DNA of 64,000 nt from Plantago elongata (lineage: Eukaryota > Streptophyta > Magnoliopsida > Lamiales > Plantaginaceae): positions 1 through 64,000 of the forward strand of contig JAYMSP010000083.1 of assembly GCA_036897095.1 (NCBI GenBank). Reading direction: 5' to 3'. The notes beneath the pieces were generated by a model. The model was not told where the DNA came from. It saw only the letters and a list, made by a program, of their open reading frames with translations, and did not search any database. Of this stretch, positions 1-12,514 are shown one piece after another; the stretch's first letter is position 1; the number at the start of each line of letters is the position of its first letter. A program made the translations under genes and the position numbers.

Positions 1-784
1 CCTCACTGTATCCTCCAAGAAAATATGCACTCAAAAACCACCCTGCCATACAATCCCAATCAATTCACAATCTAAACCACTACTTTCTCATATCACAAAC
101 AATCCACAATCTAAATCACTACTTTCTCATACCACAATCAATTAACAATCTAAACAAATACTTTCTCAATCACTCAAATGCTAAAAAACACTAACAAGTT
201 GAACCACTCAATATACAGATAGATACCAGCAATGAAAGGGTCAGCAGTTCGAAATGTCTCGTAGTCGAAAACCGGAAAACCATGACTAAACCTCCCAACA
301 GCCGAAAACAAAAGCAACGCAGCCACATCTCCACCAGCTAACACACCCACTCGACTGCACAAAAATCAAAATCAAATCTTTCGATCAAAAAACACAAACA
401 AAACCGATAAAAACACAAAACCAAATCCAACATTCACAACCAATACCTCCATTTGGCGATGCGAGAAGAGTAATCAGGCTTCTCGAACTGAATGACACCT
501 TCAAGGGGTACATTTTCTTGGCCAACTAATGAGATAGGGGTAGAGCCCTCTTCGTTAAAAGGGACATTTTTGGATGTGGAGGGTTTGGTGGCGCCACCGC
601 CAGGTGAGTCGGCGGAATTGGAGATGGTGAGTGGTCCGACACGGCGGCAGGAGGTGGAGAAATTGGAGGTGGGACGGCGTTTGGAGAAAAGGGGGGGATT
701 TGGGTTGGCGAATTTGAGGGAGCAGCGGTGTGTGGAGGAGAGAGTGGCTCCTCCGACACCTGGGCTTAGCACAGGCACCACCAT
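1..784 (-). CDS. DUF3054 family membrane protein, plastid-type (5' part, exons 1-3)
   Basis: The gene reads leftwards and leaves the window. Exons are 447-784, 227-354 and 1-42 (partial), with GT-AG introns at 355-446 and 43-226. Both junctions keep frame, giving 169 complete codons. Residues 1 to about 80 are rich in Ser, Thr, Pro and Arg, as in a chloroplast transit peptide. Exon 2 continues with KWSRVGVLAGGDVAALLLFS and then GRFSHGFPVFD, and exon 3 reads GWFLSAYFLGGY. This is the start of the DUF3054 membrane domain found in cyanobacteria and plant plastids, whose biochemical role is unknown to me. The start is the ATG at 784, the first one in frame before the transit-like region. The gene is probably intact; its C-terminal half lies outside. 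Confidence 0.85.
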
Positions 785-3474
785 GTTGGTTTCTCAGTCT
801 CTCTTTCTGTAATTCTATTGATTCGTGTGAGTGACGATAATATCAATCGTTTTCTTTTCTTTCTTTATTTTTTTTTCTCACTTCATACTTTATGGAATTT
901 TTAATTTTTTAGCAATTTTTACAACCACATGGATTTTCTTTAGCAATTTTTGGTGGTAAAATAGAGGGCTTTGGTTGCCGGACCTGTATACTAATTTTTT
1001 TAATTTATATTTTAAACCTGAAAATTCTACGAAAGCTTTGAAGTATGTTTGGAGCATGTAATTTTTTAATAAAGTGAAAGTTTTTGTACGGAGACTTCTT
1101 AAAGATGGCTTTTTATTGTTTTACTCAAAAAAGAATTAATATTGATGTTACTTGTATAGTATATACGAGTGTCGACGAGTTTCATGTAGACATTCATATG
1201 GTCTTGAGTTGCATATGTTGTTTTTCTATGTTTATCTTTAATTTTGGAGTTGGCTACTATATGTTAACATATGTCGGATGGAAAACTAGTTCGTTTGTGT
1301 TGGTTCGTCTAGAGCAGTAGAATAAATGGCATAGTTTGTCTAAAATTATATTTGTAGCTACACATCATATTTTCAACACAAAATATTGCATAAACAATAT
1401 GGACACGGGATGAATTTTCCAAGATTGTCTTTGTCACTAGACTCGCTGCATTAGCTCCTATTTTCCACCCTAGATATAGCATAAACACTATGGACAAGGG
1501 ATGGATGAACATTTTTCATAAAAGAAACTATTTAGCGATGAATAAAGTATTGTATATACTCTATAACCAACTTATCTGCATCAATACATTTTACATATGT
1601 CATGAAATGTAACACTTAATTTTTAATGATTATAGTTAGACTTCAGCTGTTAAAGTTATTCATCAAAATTAAAAAAAAATCTTAATTCACCAGATGTTTA
1701 TAGATATTTGAATATATATAAAAAAAGTAAAATTAAAAAAGAATTACGATACAAAGAAAATTAGTTATTTTAAATAAGTTATTCTGAGTGATTATCACCT
1801 TTTGACCACTTCATTTTTTTTAATTTTTTCATCTAACTTTTTCAAATCGTAACTGCTTCTCTTGCATCATAAATCATCATTAAAGAGTTCAACTATTATT
1901 TTTTTATTTTTCCTCAGTATTCTCCTTTTTTATTTTTTATTTTTCCTTAAAATATAAGAACCCCCATTAAGAACTAATAACAATAAAAGAGGCAAAAAGA
2001 TTAAATATATAATTTTATCAGTCAGCCTCTAATCTAAATTTTCATTTGAGTCCTCGAATAATAATTTTTCTAAATTTTCATTTGACTCCTCGAATAATAA
2101 TTGTTGCAAATGTTGTTGAACTTTTCATCTTAACTCCTCCATTTTAATAAATAAAGGAGGAGAAAGAGCTAAGTGTAAATATAATCATATCAGTTTACTT
2201 CTAGTTGAAATTTTCATTAAATCCTTAAATTATAATTGATACAAACAGGAAAAAGAGCTATGTTTGAATATAATCAATAATTTTATCAGTCTTCGAACAA
2301 AGAGCTAGGTTTGAATATAATCAATAATTTTATCGGTCTTCTTCTAAAACTACTGATGTTTCACTTAACTAATTAAGGAATGAAACTAAATTTAAGTAAT
2401 TTTAAGTTTTACATTTTATTTTAATTAATTAAGTAGCAATGAATTGAATAGAACTGAATTTAATTAATTTTCAATTAAAGAGAATAAAGTATAATTAATG
2501 AATCACCTTAAATTATTAGAGTGAAATTTATATATAATGTTGGACATTATGAAAAGATTCTAAAATGATTTGTTTCAATCAATTTAAATCTAACATAATA
2601 TTCAAATCATATAAATCATTGTATAGAAATTAATTAAAATTTATAAAAACATACTAGTAAACATATAAATTATTGAACATTAAGTTTAGAAGGGGGAAAC
2701 CATATATAATGAGTATCACAAATAAACGAATTTAACCAAAACATAATAATCCTTTTCTAAAGCTCAACTACCATTTACATACATAAAATGGGACCGAAGG
2801 TTGTACATAGGTCTCCTCGCACCTGCCCAGATAAGGCCATGTTGATAAATCTGAATAATCATGGACACAATACAATAAAACAGAGGTTGGCTATCTCACT
2901 TTTTGTGACTATTGATTACTAACCAGTAAGTCTTCTTAGCAAACTGAAATATAGATACCAACCTAGAACAGAAAAATGTGTTACATGATAGACTTTCTAG
3001 CTTATAGGATCACATCAGGGACACAATAAAGCAGAGGTTCACCACCACACTTCCGAGGACATCGAAAACAAGCTATTTTGTGACTACAATACTAACACCA
3101 TTTTACCTTGTTCTCATCTCAGCAAACAGAAACAGCCAAGATTATAGGATTAATAATTCATACCTAACAGAAGTCAAAGAATCATCCTAACCATAAAAAC
3201 ATTCAGAACAAGCCATTTACAACCAAAAACAAAGTAAAAGAATAATTAATGACCAAGCTTGGTAAAGAGAAGAGAACCAAAATTGTGCAGAAAATTAAAT
3301 TATATTACAAGAAGGCAAATCCAGAATCCAAGAATTATGGACAACATGAATTAAAAAGCACACCGAATCTGTATAAGATTAAAATACTTGAATCAGATAA
3401 ACTTAAAAAAACGGTTGTCCGTCAGATGTCAGAAATTAGTTAACTGTCAATTGTGACAACCGGTGACCAATTCG
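785..3474. other. Intergenic region with short tandem duplications; probable 3' UTR of the hnRNP gene at its right end
   Basis: No open frame here resembles a protein. 840-1060 is T-rich upstream DNA of the DUF3054 gene. Two imperfect tandem duplications are visible: about 45 bp around 2030-2105 (TTTTCATTTGA followed by CTCGAATAATAA) and a 47-bp period at 2252-2341. 2400-2490 resembles a decayed copy of the CAGTT/GTTCTC inverted-repeat family. About 2780-3474 is less AT-rich and adjoins the stop codon of the hnRNP1-like gene, so it may hold its 3' UTR. Confidence 0.5.
2252..2341. repeat. Two-copy tandem duplication, 47-bp period
   Basis: Two near-identical units begin with AAAGAGCTATGTTTGAATAT at 2252 and AAAGAGCTAGGTTTGAATAT at 2299. 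They differ at about two positions over 43 bp, so the duplication is recent. Confidence 0.8.
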
Positions 3475-4775
3475 TTACCTAGAATTTGAATCTGGAACGG
3501 ACTCGTCATTGCCTGTTACACTGTTTTGGCCTGCAGAATCAGAGTTTCTACTGTGATCGAGAGCATTGGGCTCTACAATACTCTTACTGGCATTAGACAT
3601 TGTTGACTCGACTGTACTTTGACCATCTACACCACCCAGTTGAGTTAAATTTCCCCCGAATCCAGCTCCCAGGTTCCCATTATATCCGTTAACAAATCCC
3701 TGCATTCCAAGTGCCCCATTCAAGTAGGCAGGATACATAGTAGCAGCACCATAGTATGGTACAATATTCCCCCCAACACCAGGCATCGAAGGAGGCCAAA
3801 CACCTCTCGCAGTGTTTGTAGGCAATCCATAACCAAACCCACCATATACACCAGGATAAAGACCACCACCAAACATTCCAGCTGCATAAGGGTATCCGGG
3901 AACATACCCAGGTACATATCCAAAACCGGAAGCAAAAGGAGCGTAAAGCCCATTCTGGTACGAATTAACTTCCGGTGCACTGACTTGTCTTCCGTTCTGA
4001 CCATTACGACCACAAGCCATTCCGTCTTTAGGCACAGCCCTCTTCACCTCAACCACCTTCCCAGCCAGCTCGTGGTGCGTCCGCCGCATTACCTCATTAA
4101 CAGAATCCTCAGAATCAAACGAAATAAATCCAAAACCCCTCGGCCTCTGAGTGACATTATCATGCATCACAACTACATCAATAATCCTCCCAAACTGTTC
4201 AAAATAACCCCTAAATTCCTCCTCCGTCAAATTAGCAGACAAACCACCAACGAAAACCTTCTTCGTCCTAAACTCGTCGTTATTCTCCCTACCATTACTC
4301 CTACTATTCCTGTTAAACCCCTGGTGCTCACCCCTAGGAATGGCCCTTTTCACCTCAACCTATCGCACAAAATAACAGAGTATTCCAACAAATCAAACAC
4401 CTTCACCCAATCGAAACCATTCCACATAAATTAAACAACTTTAATCCAATTCACACAAATTAAGCTCCAGAATAGACAATAAAATCCCCAATTAGCATAA
4501 ACAGCTATTAACCAAACAAATTGAAGAACAAAATCAGAAAAAAAACAAACCGTTCGAGTGAGAATCTCATGGGAATCCTGAAGAGCACGGTCAGCGGCAG
4601 AGGAATCGGAAAAGGTGACGAATGCGAAGCCCCTAGGTGAGCCGGTGTCGCGATCTCTGGCGATAACCGATGACAAAACGGTGCCGTACTTGGAGAAATG
4701 GTCACGGAGGAGCTGCTCGGAGGTCTCCCAGGAAATGCCTCCGACGAAGAGCTTGGTTTGGTCGGTGTCGTCCAT
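3475..4775 (-). CDS. Two-RRM glycine-rich RNA-binding protein (hnRNP1/Musashi-like)
   Basis: Exon 1 is 4551-4775 and exon 2 is 3475-4359, with a GT-AG intron at 4360-4550. The product is 369 residues, a usual size for plant hnRNP1-like proteins. RRM1 covers residues 8-84, with RNP2 LFVGGI at 9-14 and RNP1 RGFAFVTF at 48-55. RRM2 covers 108-186, with RNP2 VFVGGL at 110-115 and RNP1 RGFGFISF at 149-156. The rest is rich in Gly, Tyr, Pro and Asn, a low-complexity tail typical of proteins that bind single-stranded RNA in nuclear processing and mRNP granules. The start is the ATG at 4775 because MDDTDQTKLFVGG is the usual N-terminus; the open frame upstream of it is 5' UTR. The intron splits RRM1 just before its last strand. 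The exact Arabidopsis orthologue cannot be fixed by eye. Confidence 0.93.
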
Positions 4776-4849
4776 TGTCGGAAACCCTAGAGAGAATGGA
4801 GAGAGATGGGGTTTTTGGAGGGGAAATTTGGGAAAAAGGGGAGGGAACA

Positions 4850-4866
4850 AGAAGAAGAAGAAGAAG
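4850..4866 (-). repeat. GAA/CTT trinucleotide tract in the hnRNP 5' UTR
   Basis: Five to six GAA triplets read as CTT on the gene strand about 80 bp before the ATG at 4775. CTT/CT-rich tracts are common in plant 5' leaders. Confidence 0.7.
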
Positions 4867-4959
4867 CGAAAACGAGGGTTTGTGAATTGAGTTTGGTTTT
4901 TGGAGTAAAGTTTGATTAGGAATCAATTGGAATCTATTCAATCTACTTCTCATCTCATG

Positions 4960-5312
4960 TGTGCCGATTTTAGGAGTTCCAAAAACTTAGGATACTACTT
5001 GCTCACGCTTTTTTCGACTTCTTTTTCTTATTTTATCTCTGTGTTCTTATTTAGGGAGCAAATATTTGGATTCCAACTAAAAGACTAGTAGTACGTTTCT
5101 GTGAAAAGGAAATGGGAATTCCTTTATCCTATCCGATCCGCCCGTCCTAGCTCCTAATTCTATTAGATAAAAAAAATTATATTCTATCATTATTGAATAT
5201 TTTAAGACACTCATCAAACATGCGGGGAGATTTTGAAATGGAGTTGATCATATTCGAGTTCAAATTCAATTTGATTGAGATATATGAAAATTTATACTCA
5301 GTTTGTATTTAA
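4960..5312. other. Intergenic DNA between the hnRNP promoter and the gypsy LTR
   Basis: The first part is upstream (promoter) sequence of the minus-strand hnRNP gene. I see no reading frame, RNA or clear repeat here. Confidence 0.4.
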
Positions 5313-6245
5313 TGATATATACCTTTAAGTCCGCCGTTCGGAGCGTCAAGGAATCCAAGAGCTTCTCTAAGAAAGTCCGACACCCAGCACTGGGATCCGG
5401 TCTCCGGACAAGTCAACCTAGAACTACTAAATCAAGCTCTTTTCTCATGTCGGACTTTTTGAGCACTCTCATTCTGTCCGACATAAGACGTCTCTTTACG
5501 TATCTGGGACCTACGGGTACGTCTGGCTTTAACTAGTGGACCCATACTTGACTTCTTATGGGGTCAAATCTGACAATCTTGCGGGACCTTCTTCGTACGT
5601 GTCCAACATGCGAGTGTGAGCCACACACGCCACTTAGCTCTGGGACCACGTGTCACAAGACCACCAGGCTCCGGCCTGTCAGAGCCTAACCTCCGGCGAG
5701 ATTCTACTATAAATATGGGACTTTTACTCCTCATAAATTCAGGTAACTACTACTCACAAATCCACTCTCTATATGTTTAGGTCCGAGCTCCAGCTCCTAT
5801 CAGCCTCTTAATCCGTTAAAGATCGAAGTCTGGTTTGTCTTAGACAAACCTGGCCCAAAAGGGTCTAACCCCTTCCTTTGATTTACATATTCAAGATCGG
5901 ACTATCCTAGTCTCGGACCAAGATCAAGAGAAGAATTCAAGTAGAGATTCAAGATCACTCTCCTAGTCTCGGACCAAGTTCAAGATACAAGAGTGAGTTC
6001 AAGTAGACTGCCCTTATCTCGGCCCTCTTCTTCAAGACCAAAATTCCGTTTAAAAGGCCTTTGCTCAGAACCGGACTTTTCCCGTATCTGCCCATTCTTC
6101 TTAGAACTTGGTTTAATCTAGGACTGCCCTTTTCACATGAACAAGTATCCAACTCAAAGACCATAATAATCCCTTTATTGAATTAGGATTCTCTACTCCA
6201 TCTCAATTCCTCGAACTTTGCCTTAGCCAGATTTACACCTTATCA
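5313..6245 (+). repeat. 5' LTR of the gypsy element
   Basis: The proposed ends form a short inverted pair, TGATA at 5313 and TATCA ending at 6245. A TATA-like CTATAAATATGG lies at about 5707. The right edge is anchored by the adjacent primer-binding site. The left edge is inferred from the inverted pair only and could be off by some tens of bases. Confidence 0.6.
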
Positions 6246-6248
6246 TAT

Positions 6249-6266
6249 TGGCGCCGTCTGTGGGAA
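6249..6266 (+). other. Primer-binding site of the gypsy element
   Basis: TGGCGCCGTCTGTGGGAA lies three bases after the LTR end. This is the usual form at this position in plant Tat-type gypsy elements. Confidence 0.7.
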
Positions 6267-7065
6267 TCTTTTCCTTCATAACGAAAGCCATGGCACCAAC
6301 AAGGGGACGAACATCTGCTAGAGGGTGTGCTACCACTAGAGGAGGAACTTCAACAAGAGGACGAGTAATCAGAATTATACCAACAAGAAGACGAATGGAA
6401 AGAGCTGCACCCCCTCCCCAAAATGGGACGACCACCAATCCACCTAGGACCGGTGCCACCATGTCTGATGCCAGACACGGAGGCTAAGCAAGGACAAGTT
6501 CCAACCAAAGAGTCAACAACTTGAGTCTGTTACGGGAAGAGAATAATAGAGACGGACAAGAAGCTAGTCTCTCAACCAATGAAGTGCCATTGCAGAACCC
6601 TGGGCCTCCCGTGAACCCATCTCAAGTTGGTCCATCAGCTATCTTCCACAACTTACCGCGGATATGTTATTAGCAGGATACTCTGAGGCTCAAGTACTGC
6701 TACAAGTTGCGTTAGACATGAGAACAAGAAATCTGCCGATCATAAATTTGATTGACGATGCAGATCCCGAACCTGAGATAATTGAACCTATTCCAAGAAA
6801 TGTTGGTTAAGTCCCTCCCGAACCCCCACTTCCAAGACATTCAAACCCCATTGAAAATAGGAGAAGAGGAGGTCAAAGGGTTAGGGGAGATTTGAGGAAT
6901 AAACTAACTAAAAGGGCAAAAATGACAAAGAATCACATAATAACTCAGCAAACAAGCAGGGAGGCTGAATGCGAATAAATTCCTATTGAATCCTCAACCC
7001 AGAAGAGAGGATGATTATCACACAGGGAGAGGTGATACTAATCATTATTGAGGTGACCTCCCCCA

Positions 7066-7084
7066 CCCCCCCCCCCCCCCCCCC
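7066..7084 (+). repeat. Homopolymer run of 19 C
   Basis: An uninterrupted C run, preceded by CCCCCA, lies in the decayed gag-like region. It can form G-quadruplex or i-motif structures, and its exact length is a likely sequencing uncertainty. Confidence 0.9.
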
Positions 7085-10000
7085 TAAGGAGTCACAGAAG
7101 GAATCGAAATGAAAGAAGTCTATCATGTTCTCCCATCTCAAGTAGAAGGCTCATATCGGGAAAGAGGACACAACCCTGAAAGGATGGAGTACAGGAGACG
7201 TAGTCGGTCTTGGAGCAACAGGTAATACCGCGGGAGGGAGAATATGAGTGAAAAGGACATGCTAAAAGAACAAGTTAAGACACATGAGACGGCTTTGGAG
7301 ATTGAAAGAGGAAAACTAGAAGCCCTGAAGCAACCAAGGGATCTAATCAAGTATGGGCACTCCGTGAACCCACTATGTGCGGAAATGAGGAATACCCGAT
7401 TTCCCTAGGAACAACTATGACAAGTTCAAAAGAAGTATATGAAGGAAGTTCATGTCCTATAGATCACATGATCCGTTTTAAATCCTCTATTTCCGGAGTT
7501 GGAATTCCTGATAATGTCAAGGCTCAGAAATTTTCCGGAACCTTGCGTGGTGCCACTATAAACTGGTGGAAACGTCTCTCTGCGAACTCTATCACCTCTT
7601 ATGTGCAACTAATGGCGAAATTCACCATGAGATTTGAGATCTTCATTGAAATCCTATACCAGGATGTTTGAGCAAGCTGCTCTATTAGTAGAACCACACT
7701 CACTCAAGGATCGAGTGTTCAGGTTGTGAGAAAATACGAGAGATAAAGAGTTCTGTCACAAGCTGATCGATGCAGAAATCATTACTGAAAGAGAACTCAG
7801 TGATGTGGTCAAGAAATTTATTAGCACCCACGAAATCATGGATAAAATGGTAGATAGAGCCGAAGTTGGCAAAGCAAAACCACAAGTTCAGGACAAAAGA
7901 AAGCCCGTGATCCAATATCAAGATCAGAAAGGAAAGACAGATAAACGAGGAAGAGTGGAGGATTGGATAGACCCACGCGAAGAATGTACCTGAACTATTC
8001 GGATCTCAAAGCACCAAAGGAGCAGATCTTGACAATAATGCAAAACCAAGGCCTTCCCTTTGAATGGCCTGCAAAGCATCGAGAATCCAGATACACCAAA
8101 GACTCGAATGAGTATTGTCACTTCCATAAACAAACAGGGCATTCAACGGGAAAGTGTATACATCTAAGGCAAGAGATACATAAGCTGATTGAGCTAGGTT
8201 ATTTGCAGGAATATGTCATGAAAAAGCTAAACAATCAAATACAAAGGAATCATTCGAAGGAACCCCAGGAAAGACTCCCCCCGATGGACTCCGAAACCAG
8301 GGCCTAGTCAGAAGAAAACTTATGAGAAAGAAAGGAATGACATAGGCGTTCCTACAGCTTAAAGAGAGGGGCTTCCCCATCAGACCTCCAAACCGAAAAG
8401 AACATCAGGATCGAAGAAAATCTCGAAGTCCACCTAGGAAAATATGACGGGTAGCCTATCTGGGAAGCTAACCTGCTTACAAAGAGGATAATCCAGTTAT
8501 CTATGGAAGAATTCTTAGCATAGCCGGGGGACCAACTAGGGGAGATGGTAGGAATGCCAGGGAAGCAACTATGCAAAACCTAAGGAGAGTCGATGAGGAA
8601 GAAGTAAACTTGATCCAACCAGGGACGAATGTCATCAGCTTTGACGAGTATGAGGGTCTTCCTCAGTACAAGGGAGAAGGGCAAATCCATGATCCAGATG
8701 TACCTTTGGTGGTGGAAATGGACATTGTGGGGGTATGAGATGGCGGGTATCTCAATTGACACTGGAACATCCTCCAACATACTTTACATGAGTACCGTTA
8801 GAAAAACGCAACTCAATTTGAAGGAATTATTACCTATAACTACGGACTATGTGGCATTCAGAGAAACGTGAATCAGACAGCATGGAATCATGTACCTAGA
8901 TGTATCCACGGGAAAATCACCGACACGGGTTACTAAACGAGTTCCATTTGTAGTCATCGAAACCCCTTGTGAACACAATGTGATAATAGGAAGACCCGCA
9001 TTAAATCAATTCTGAGCATTTGCATCAACGTCCCGTCTGAAGTTGAAATTTCCAACAGAAGCTGGCATAGGTACTCTCGTCGGAGATCGAAAGATAGCCT
9101 GGGAATATTATACACTTTCAACTCATAGGCCATTGTGTCCCTACAGAAGTGAAGAAGAGATCCGTCATAAAGAAGACCTCTGACGATCGAAGAAAGATGC
9201 ATTATGATTATTGATGTAGCCAAAAGAGAGAAATCACAGCGTCCCCTCGGAAATGGAATTAATTGGTAACAAATGGGGATAGACAAGGAGAGGGCTACCA
9301 CACCAAGGGAATTAACTTGTGAAGCAATCGAGCAATACAAGGTCATTCCTCCTAATCAATCAGGCGAGACACCCATGAAGTGTTTCTTCCAAGAAAATCG
9401 CATATCACCCAAAGAAGAGATTTTGGAAGTCTCAGTTATGGAAAGATATCAGATATCCAGAACGGACAGTCAAAATTGGGTCAGAAATGGACATATAAAC
9501 AACTCTCAAAATGACGGCTTTTTTGAAGAAAAGTGTTGACATCTTTGCATGGAGTACATATGACATCATCGGAATAGATCTCTGAATAATGGTGCATGAA
9601 CTCAATGTCAATACTAATATTCGGCCAGTTAAACAGAAAAGACGGGATCATAGTCCGTGCAAGATAACATCATTGAAGAGGAAGTGGACCGTTTGCTGAA
9701 GGCCGAACACATCGAATAAATTTACTATTCGGATTGGATATGTAACGTAGTGTTGGTACAAAAGAGCCTAGGGAAGTGGAGAATGTACAATGGTTTTACC
9801 ACCCTTAATAACTTCTGCCCAAAGTACTCGTACCCACTGCAACGAATTAATCAATTAGTAAACTCAACAACAGGATGCACTTTGTTGAATTTTATGGATG
9901 TCTTTCAAGGGTTTATCAAATCAAGATGGCAAAACATGATGTAGAAAAAATCGCATTCATCACTGCTGGAGGGGTCTTCCGCTTCAAGGTTATGCCATTT

Positions 10001-10910
10001 GGGTTGAGGGATGCTGTAGCTACCTATTAGAGGTTGATAAACCGGATGTTTAAGGAAGAATTGGGAAAATCCATGGAAGTCTACGTGAACGATATGCTGG
10101 TAAAGAGCAAAAAGGCGGTAGATCACATTCCTCACTTGGGAAAGTGTTTTTGTATCATCAGAAAATACAGAATGAAGCTCAGTCCAGACAAGTGTACTTT
10201 TGGGGTGACTGGAGAAAAATTCTTGGGATACATGGTGACACATAGAGGAATAGAAGCAAATCCTGAGAATATTAAAGCTATCATTGAACTACCCCATCCA
10301 ACGAAACTTCGATAAGTTCAACGATTGATTGGAAACGTTATATCTCTCAGTTATTTCATTTCTCGATCAGCATAATAGAATCTTCCCTTTTTTAAGATTC
10401 TGAGAAAGTCCGACAAGTTTGAATGGAATGAAGAGTATCGTGAGGCATTTGCGAACCTAAAGTTGTACCTATCTTCTCCACCTCTCCTATCTAAGATAAA
10501 AGAAGGAGAGTCATTGTACCTCTACCTAGCCATAACCTCTGAAGTAGTGAGTTCAGTATTGGTCCGAATACAAAAAAACGAACATATGCCAGTATACTAT
10601 TTGAGTAAAGTCTTGGGACCTTCCCAGAAAAATTATAAGGAAATTGAGAAGTATGCATACTGTCTGATGGAGACGTCAAGGAAGCTCAAGCCCTACTTTC
10701 GGTCACACAAGAGAGTGGTTCTCACCAATCAGCCTTTGAAACAGATATTAAGGGATGCGTCAAAACCTGGGAAGTTAACTAAATGGGCAATAGATCTAGG
10801 GGATCATACCATAGACTTTCAAGCACCATCGACAAAGAAAGGTCAAGTACTAGCAGACTTCTTGGCAAAATACCCTAAGTCACGATGAGCCAAGAAGGGA
10901 GGAGCCGACA

Positions 10911-11800
10911 AGTGAGTATGTATGTCCTTCAAATTAAGAATTATCCAATTCTCTTAATTCATTTAATATTATAGTTGAGTTTCCGAAATAGTATGATCTT
11001 ACAGTTAAGTTTGCTTTTGAATTGTGTTTTTAAATTTGAATTATTCTTTTGTTAAAGAATTTTTATAGCAAGTGTTGTTTACTCTTCAAAATAGTGTTTC
11101 CAAATTGAAACTATCCTATTCTTATACTTTCTCTATTCATCTAGGGATGCACAATGGACGGGTTTGATAATGTCTAATCCGTTTTACAAGATATCCAGTT
11201 TTCGGCAAAATGGATGACTTAAATGTCTATATATTATCCAATCCATTTAAAGCGGATTAGGTAATGGATACATTCGTCGGATAACTCCGCGGATATCCAG
11301 TATCCATGAAATTTTATTAAAATTAATATTTTTCAACATTAATTGAACAATAAATAACGTATAAAAAATAAGACGATAGAAATCATGAGAGAACATCAAA
11401 TAATATCTAGCTCTTTGGGACTCAACTTAGTCATCCTATTCATCAACTTAAATTATATTAGGGTGTTTTTCTTGTAACACATAATAGAATGATTTTAACT
11501 CAATTAATTCTCCACTAAACACTCATCATTATTTTTCTACTCGACTTTTACACACTTCTTATTTTTTCAATTAATCTAAAAATCTTAACCCAATCAAACA
11601 ACAATTAAACCAATCAAATAACATTAAAACTAACAAACACCTAACCTCCTTCTTGCACACACAATTTATTCTTACACACCTATATAACAACTCTATCAAC
11701 CCTTTTAAACATTTTGGTGTGAATTAAAATTCTTCTTTTTTCTTTGCTTTATTTTGCCACCTCATTTTGCGGTTTATCTCTTTGTCCATTTAGACCATCA

Positions 11801-11886
<86 letters not shown>

Positions 11887-12129
11887 GGGCGAATAATGTA
11901 CCTTAAAAGCGTTAAAAAAATGTGGTTAGCCTTGGGAAGCTGTAGGACTTTATATATAAATTATTTTAATTATATATATGCTTTTTCTAATCGCGATTGC
12001 ATCTTTCTTCCTCCATCTAAACATACAGATAGCATTCAACCGGCGCAATCCTCCGTCATTGTCGGAACGCCATACCTTTTCCTGAACTGGTGTTGTTCCC
12101 TTGTGAATCGTCGCTCGATTTCACCAACT
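10911..12129. other. Gene-free stretch with a hAT-like terminus and a microsatellite
   Basis: CTAGGGATGCACAATGGACG at about 11142 opens a segment rich in GGATATCC/ATGGATA motifs running to about 11320. It resembles the terminus of hAT non-autonomous elements (TAGGG.TGCAC), but I could not find the partner end. The microsatellite lies at 11804-11882. The last 130 bp look like unique, possibly transcribed DNA. Confidence 0.45.
11804..11882 (+). repeat. Compound microsatellite (TA)n(GT)n
   Basis: About 18 TA units run directly into about 20 GT units. Open frames made of repeated Cys-Val across it are artefacts. Confidence 0.95.
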
Positions 12130-12134
12130 CAAGT
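12130..12134 (+). other. Target-site duplication, left copy
   Basis: CAAGT directly before the LTR is repeated exactly at 17444-17448 after the other LTR, proving a single insertion event. Confidence 0.9.
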
Positions 12135-12499
12135 TGAGAACTTTCAGAATTGAAAGCTAAATCTTATTGAATTGAATTGTTCTTGATGAATACAAGATGA
12201 ATGAATGAATTTACAGAAGGAACTGTTCAGCTATTTGAAGGAGAAAAGAAAACAAAACAAAAACAGAATAATTCCAATTGTTTATGTTATAACTGCTCAG
12301 TTGTACTCTTCTTAATGCAGAAGGTACACCTCGCTATTTTACTAGTCAGAAACGTAAAGTCTATAAATGCGACTTTCTTGGCTTCTTTATTTCAGCTTCT
12401 GTTCTTCTTCTTTTTCTGTTCTTTGCTGATCATTCTTCGTTCTTCAATTCTTCTTCTTCCTCAAGTCTTGGTCTTCAATTCTTCTTCTTTATCTTTACA
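12135..12499 (-). repeat. 3' LTR of the minus-strand copia element
   Basis: 365 bp from TGAGAACTTT to TCTTTACA on the plus strand. It matches 17076-17443 with about ten substitutions and small indels, including a GAAT-unit length difference. Confidence 0.93.
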
Positions 12500-12514
12500 T
12501 CCCCCCTCAAGATG
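12500..12514 (-). other. Polypurine tract of the copia element
   Basis: On the minus strand CTTGAGGGGGGA directly precedes the 3' LTR, as expected for second-strand priming. Confidence 0.75.

Larger units (their letters stand above)
5313..10910 (+). mobile_element. Ty3/gypsy retrotransposon fossil, Tat-like, 3'-truncated
   Basis: One LTR (5313-6245) is followed by a primer-binding-type sequence, a gag-like region (about 6290-8310), a protease-like region (about 8580-9000) and reverse transcriptase plus RNase H (about 9700-10890). Recognisable motifs include a CHFHKQTGHSTGKC knuckle in gag, DTGTSSNILY in protease, a YVNDML catalytic-type segment in RT, and a late RNase H segment ending LADFLAKYP, which suggests the Tat lineage. 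I see no integrase and no 3' LTR, so the element is truncated downstream. It is heavily decayed, with on the order of ten or more breaks, and should be read as an old fossil. Age cannot be estimated because only one LTR is present. Confidence 0.85.

Noticed and set aside
492-812. Plus-strand ORF over the DUF3054 first exon
   Set aside because: It is the antisense shadow of the real exon, which has transit-peptide character and correct splice junctions.
1084-1320. Small protein gene in the DUF3054 upstream region
   Set aside because: AT-rich chance frame, no motif, no promoter or splice support.
3985-4434. Plus-strand ORF over the hnRNP exon
   Set aside because: Antisense shadow of the RRM-coding exon.
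11839-12153. Protein starting with repeated Cys-Val
   Set aside because: It is read from the GT microsatellite; no family resemblance downstream.
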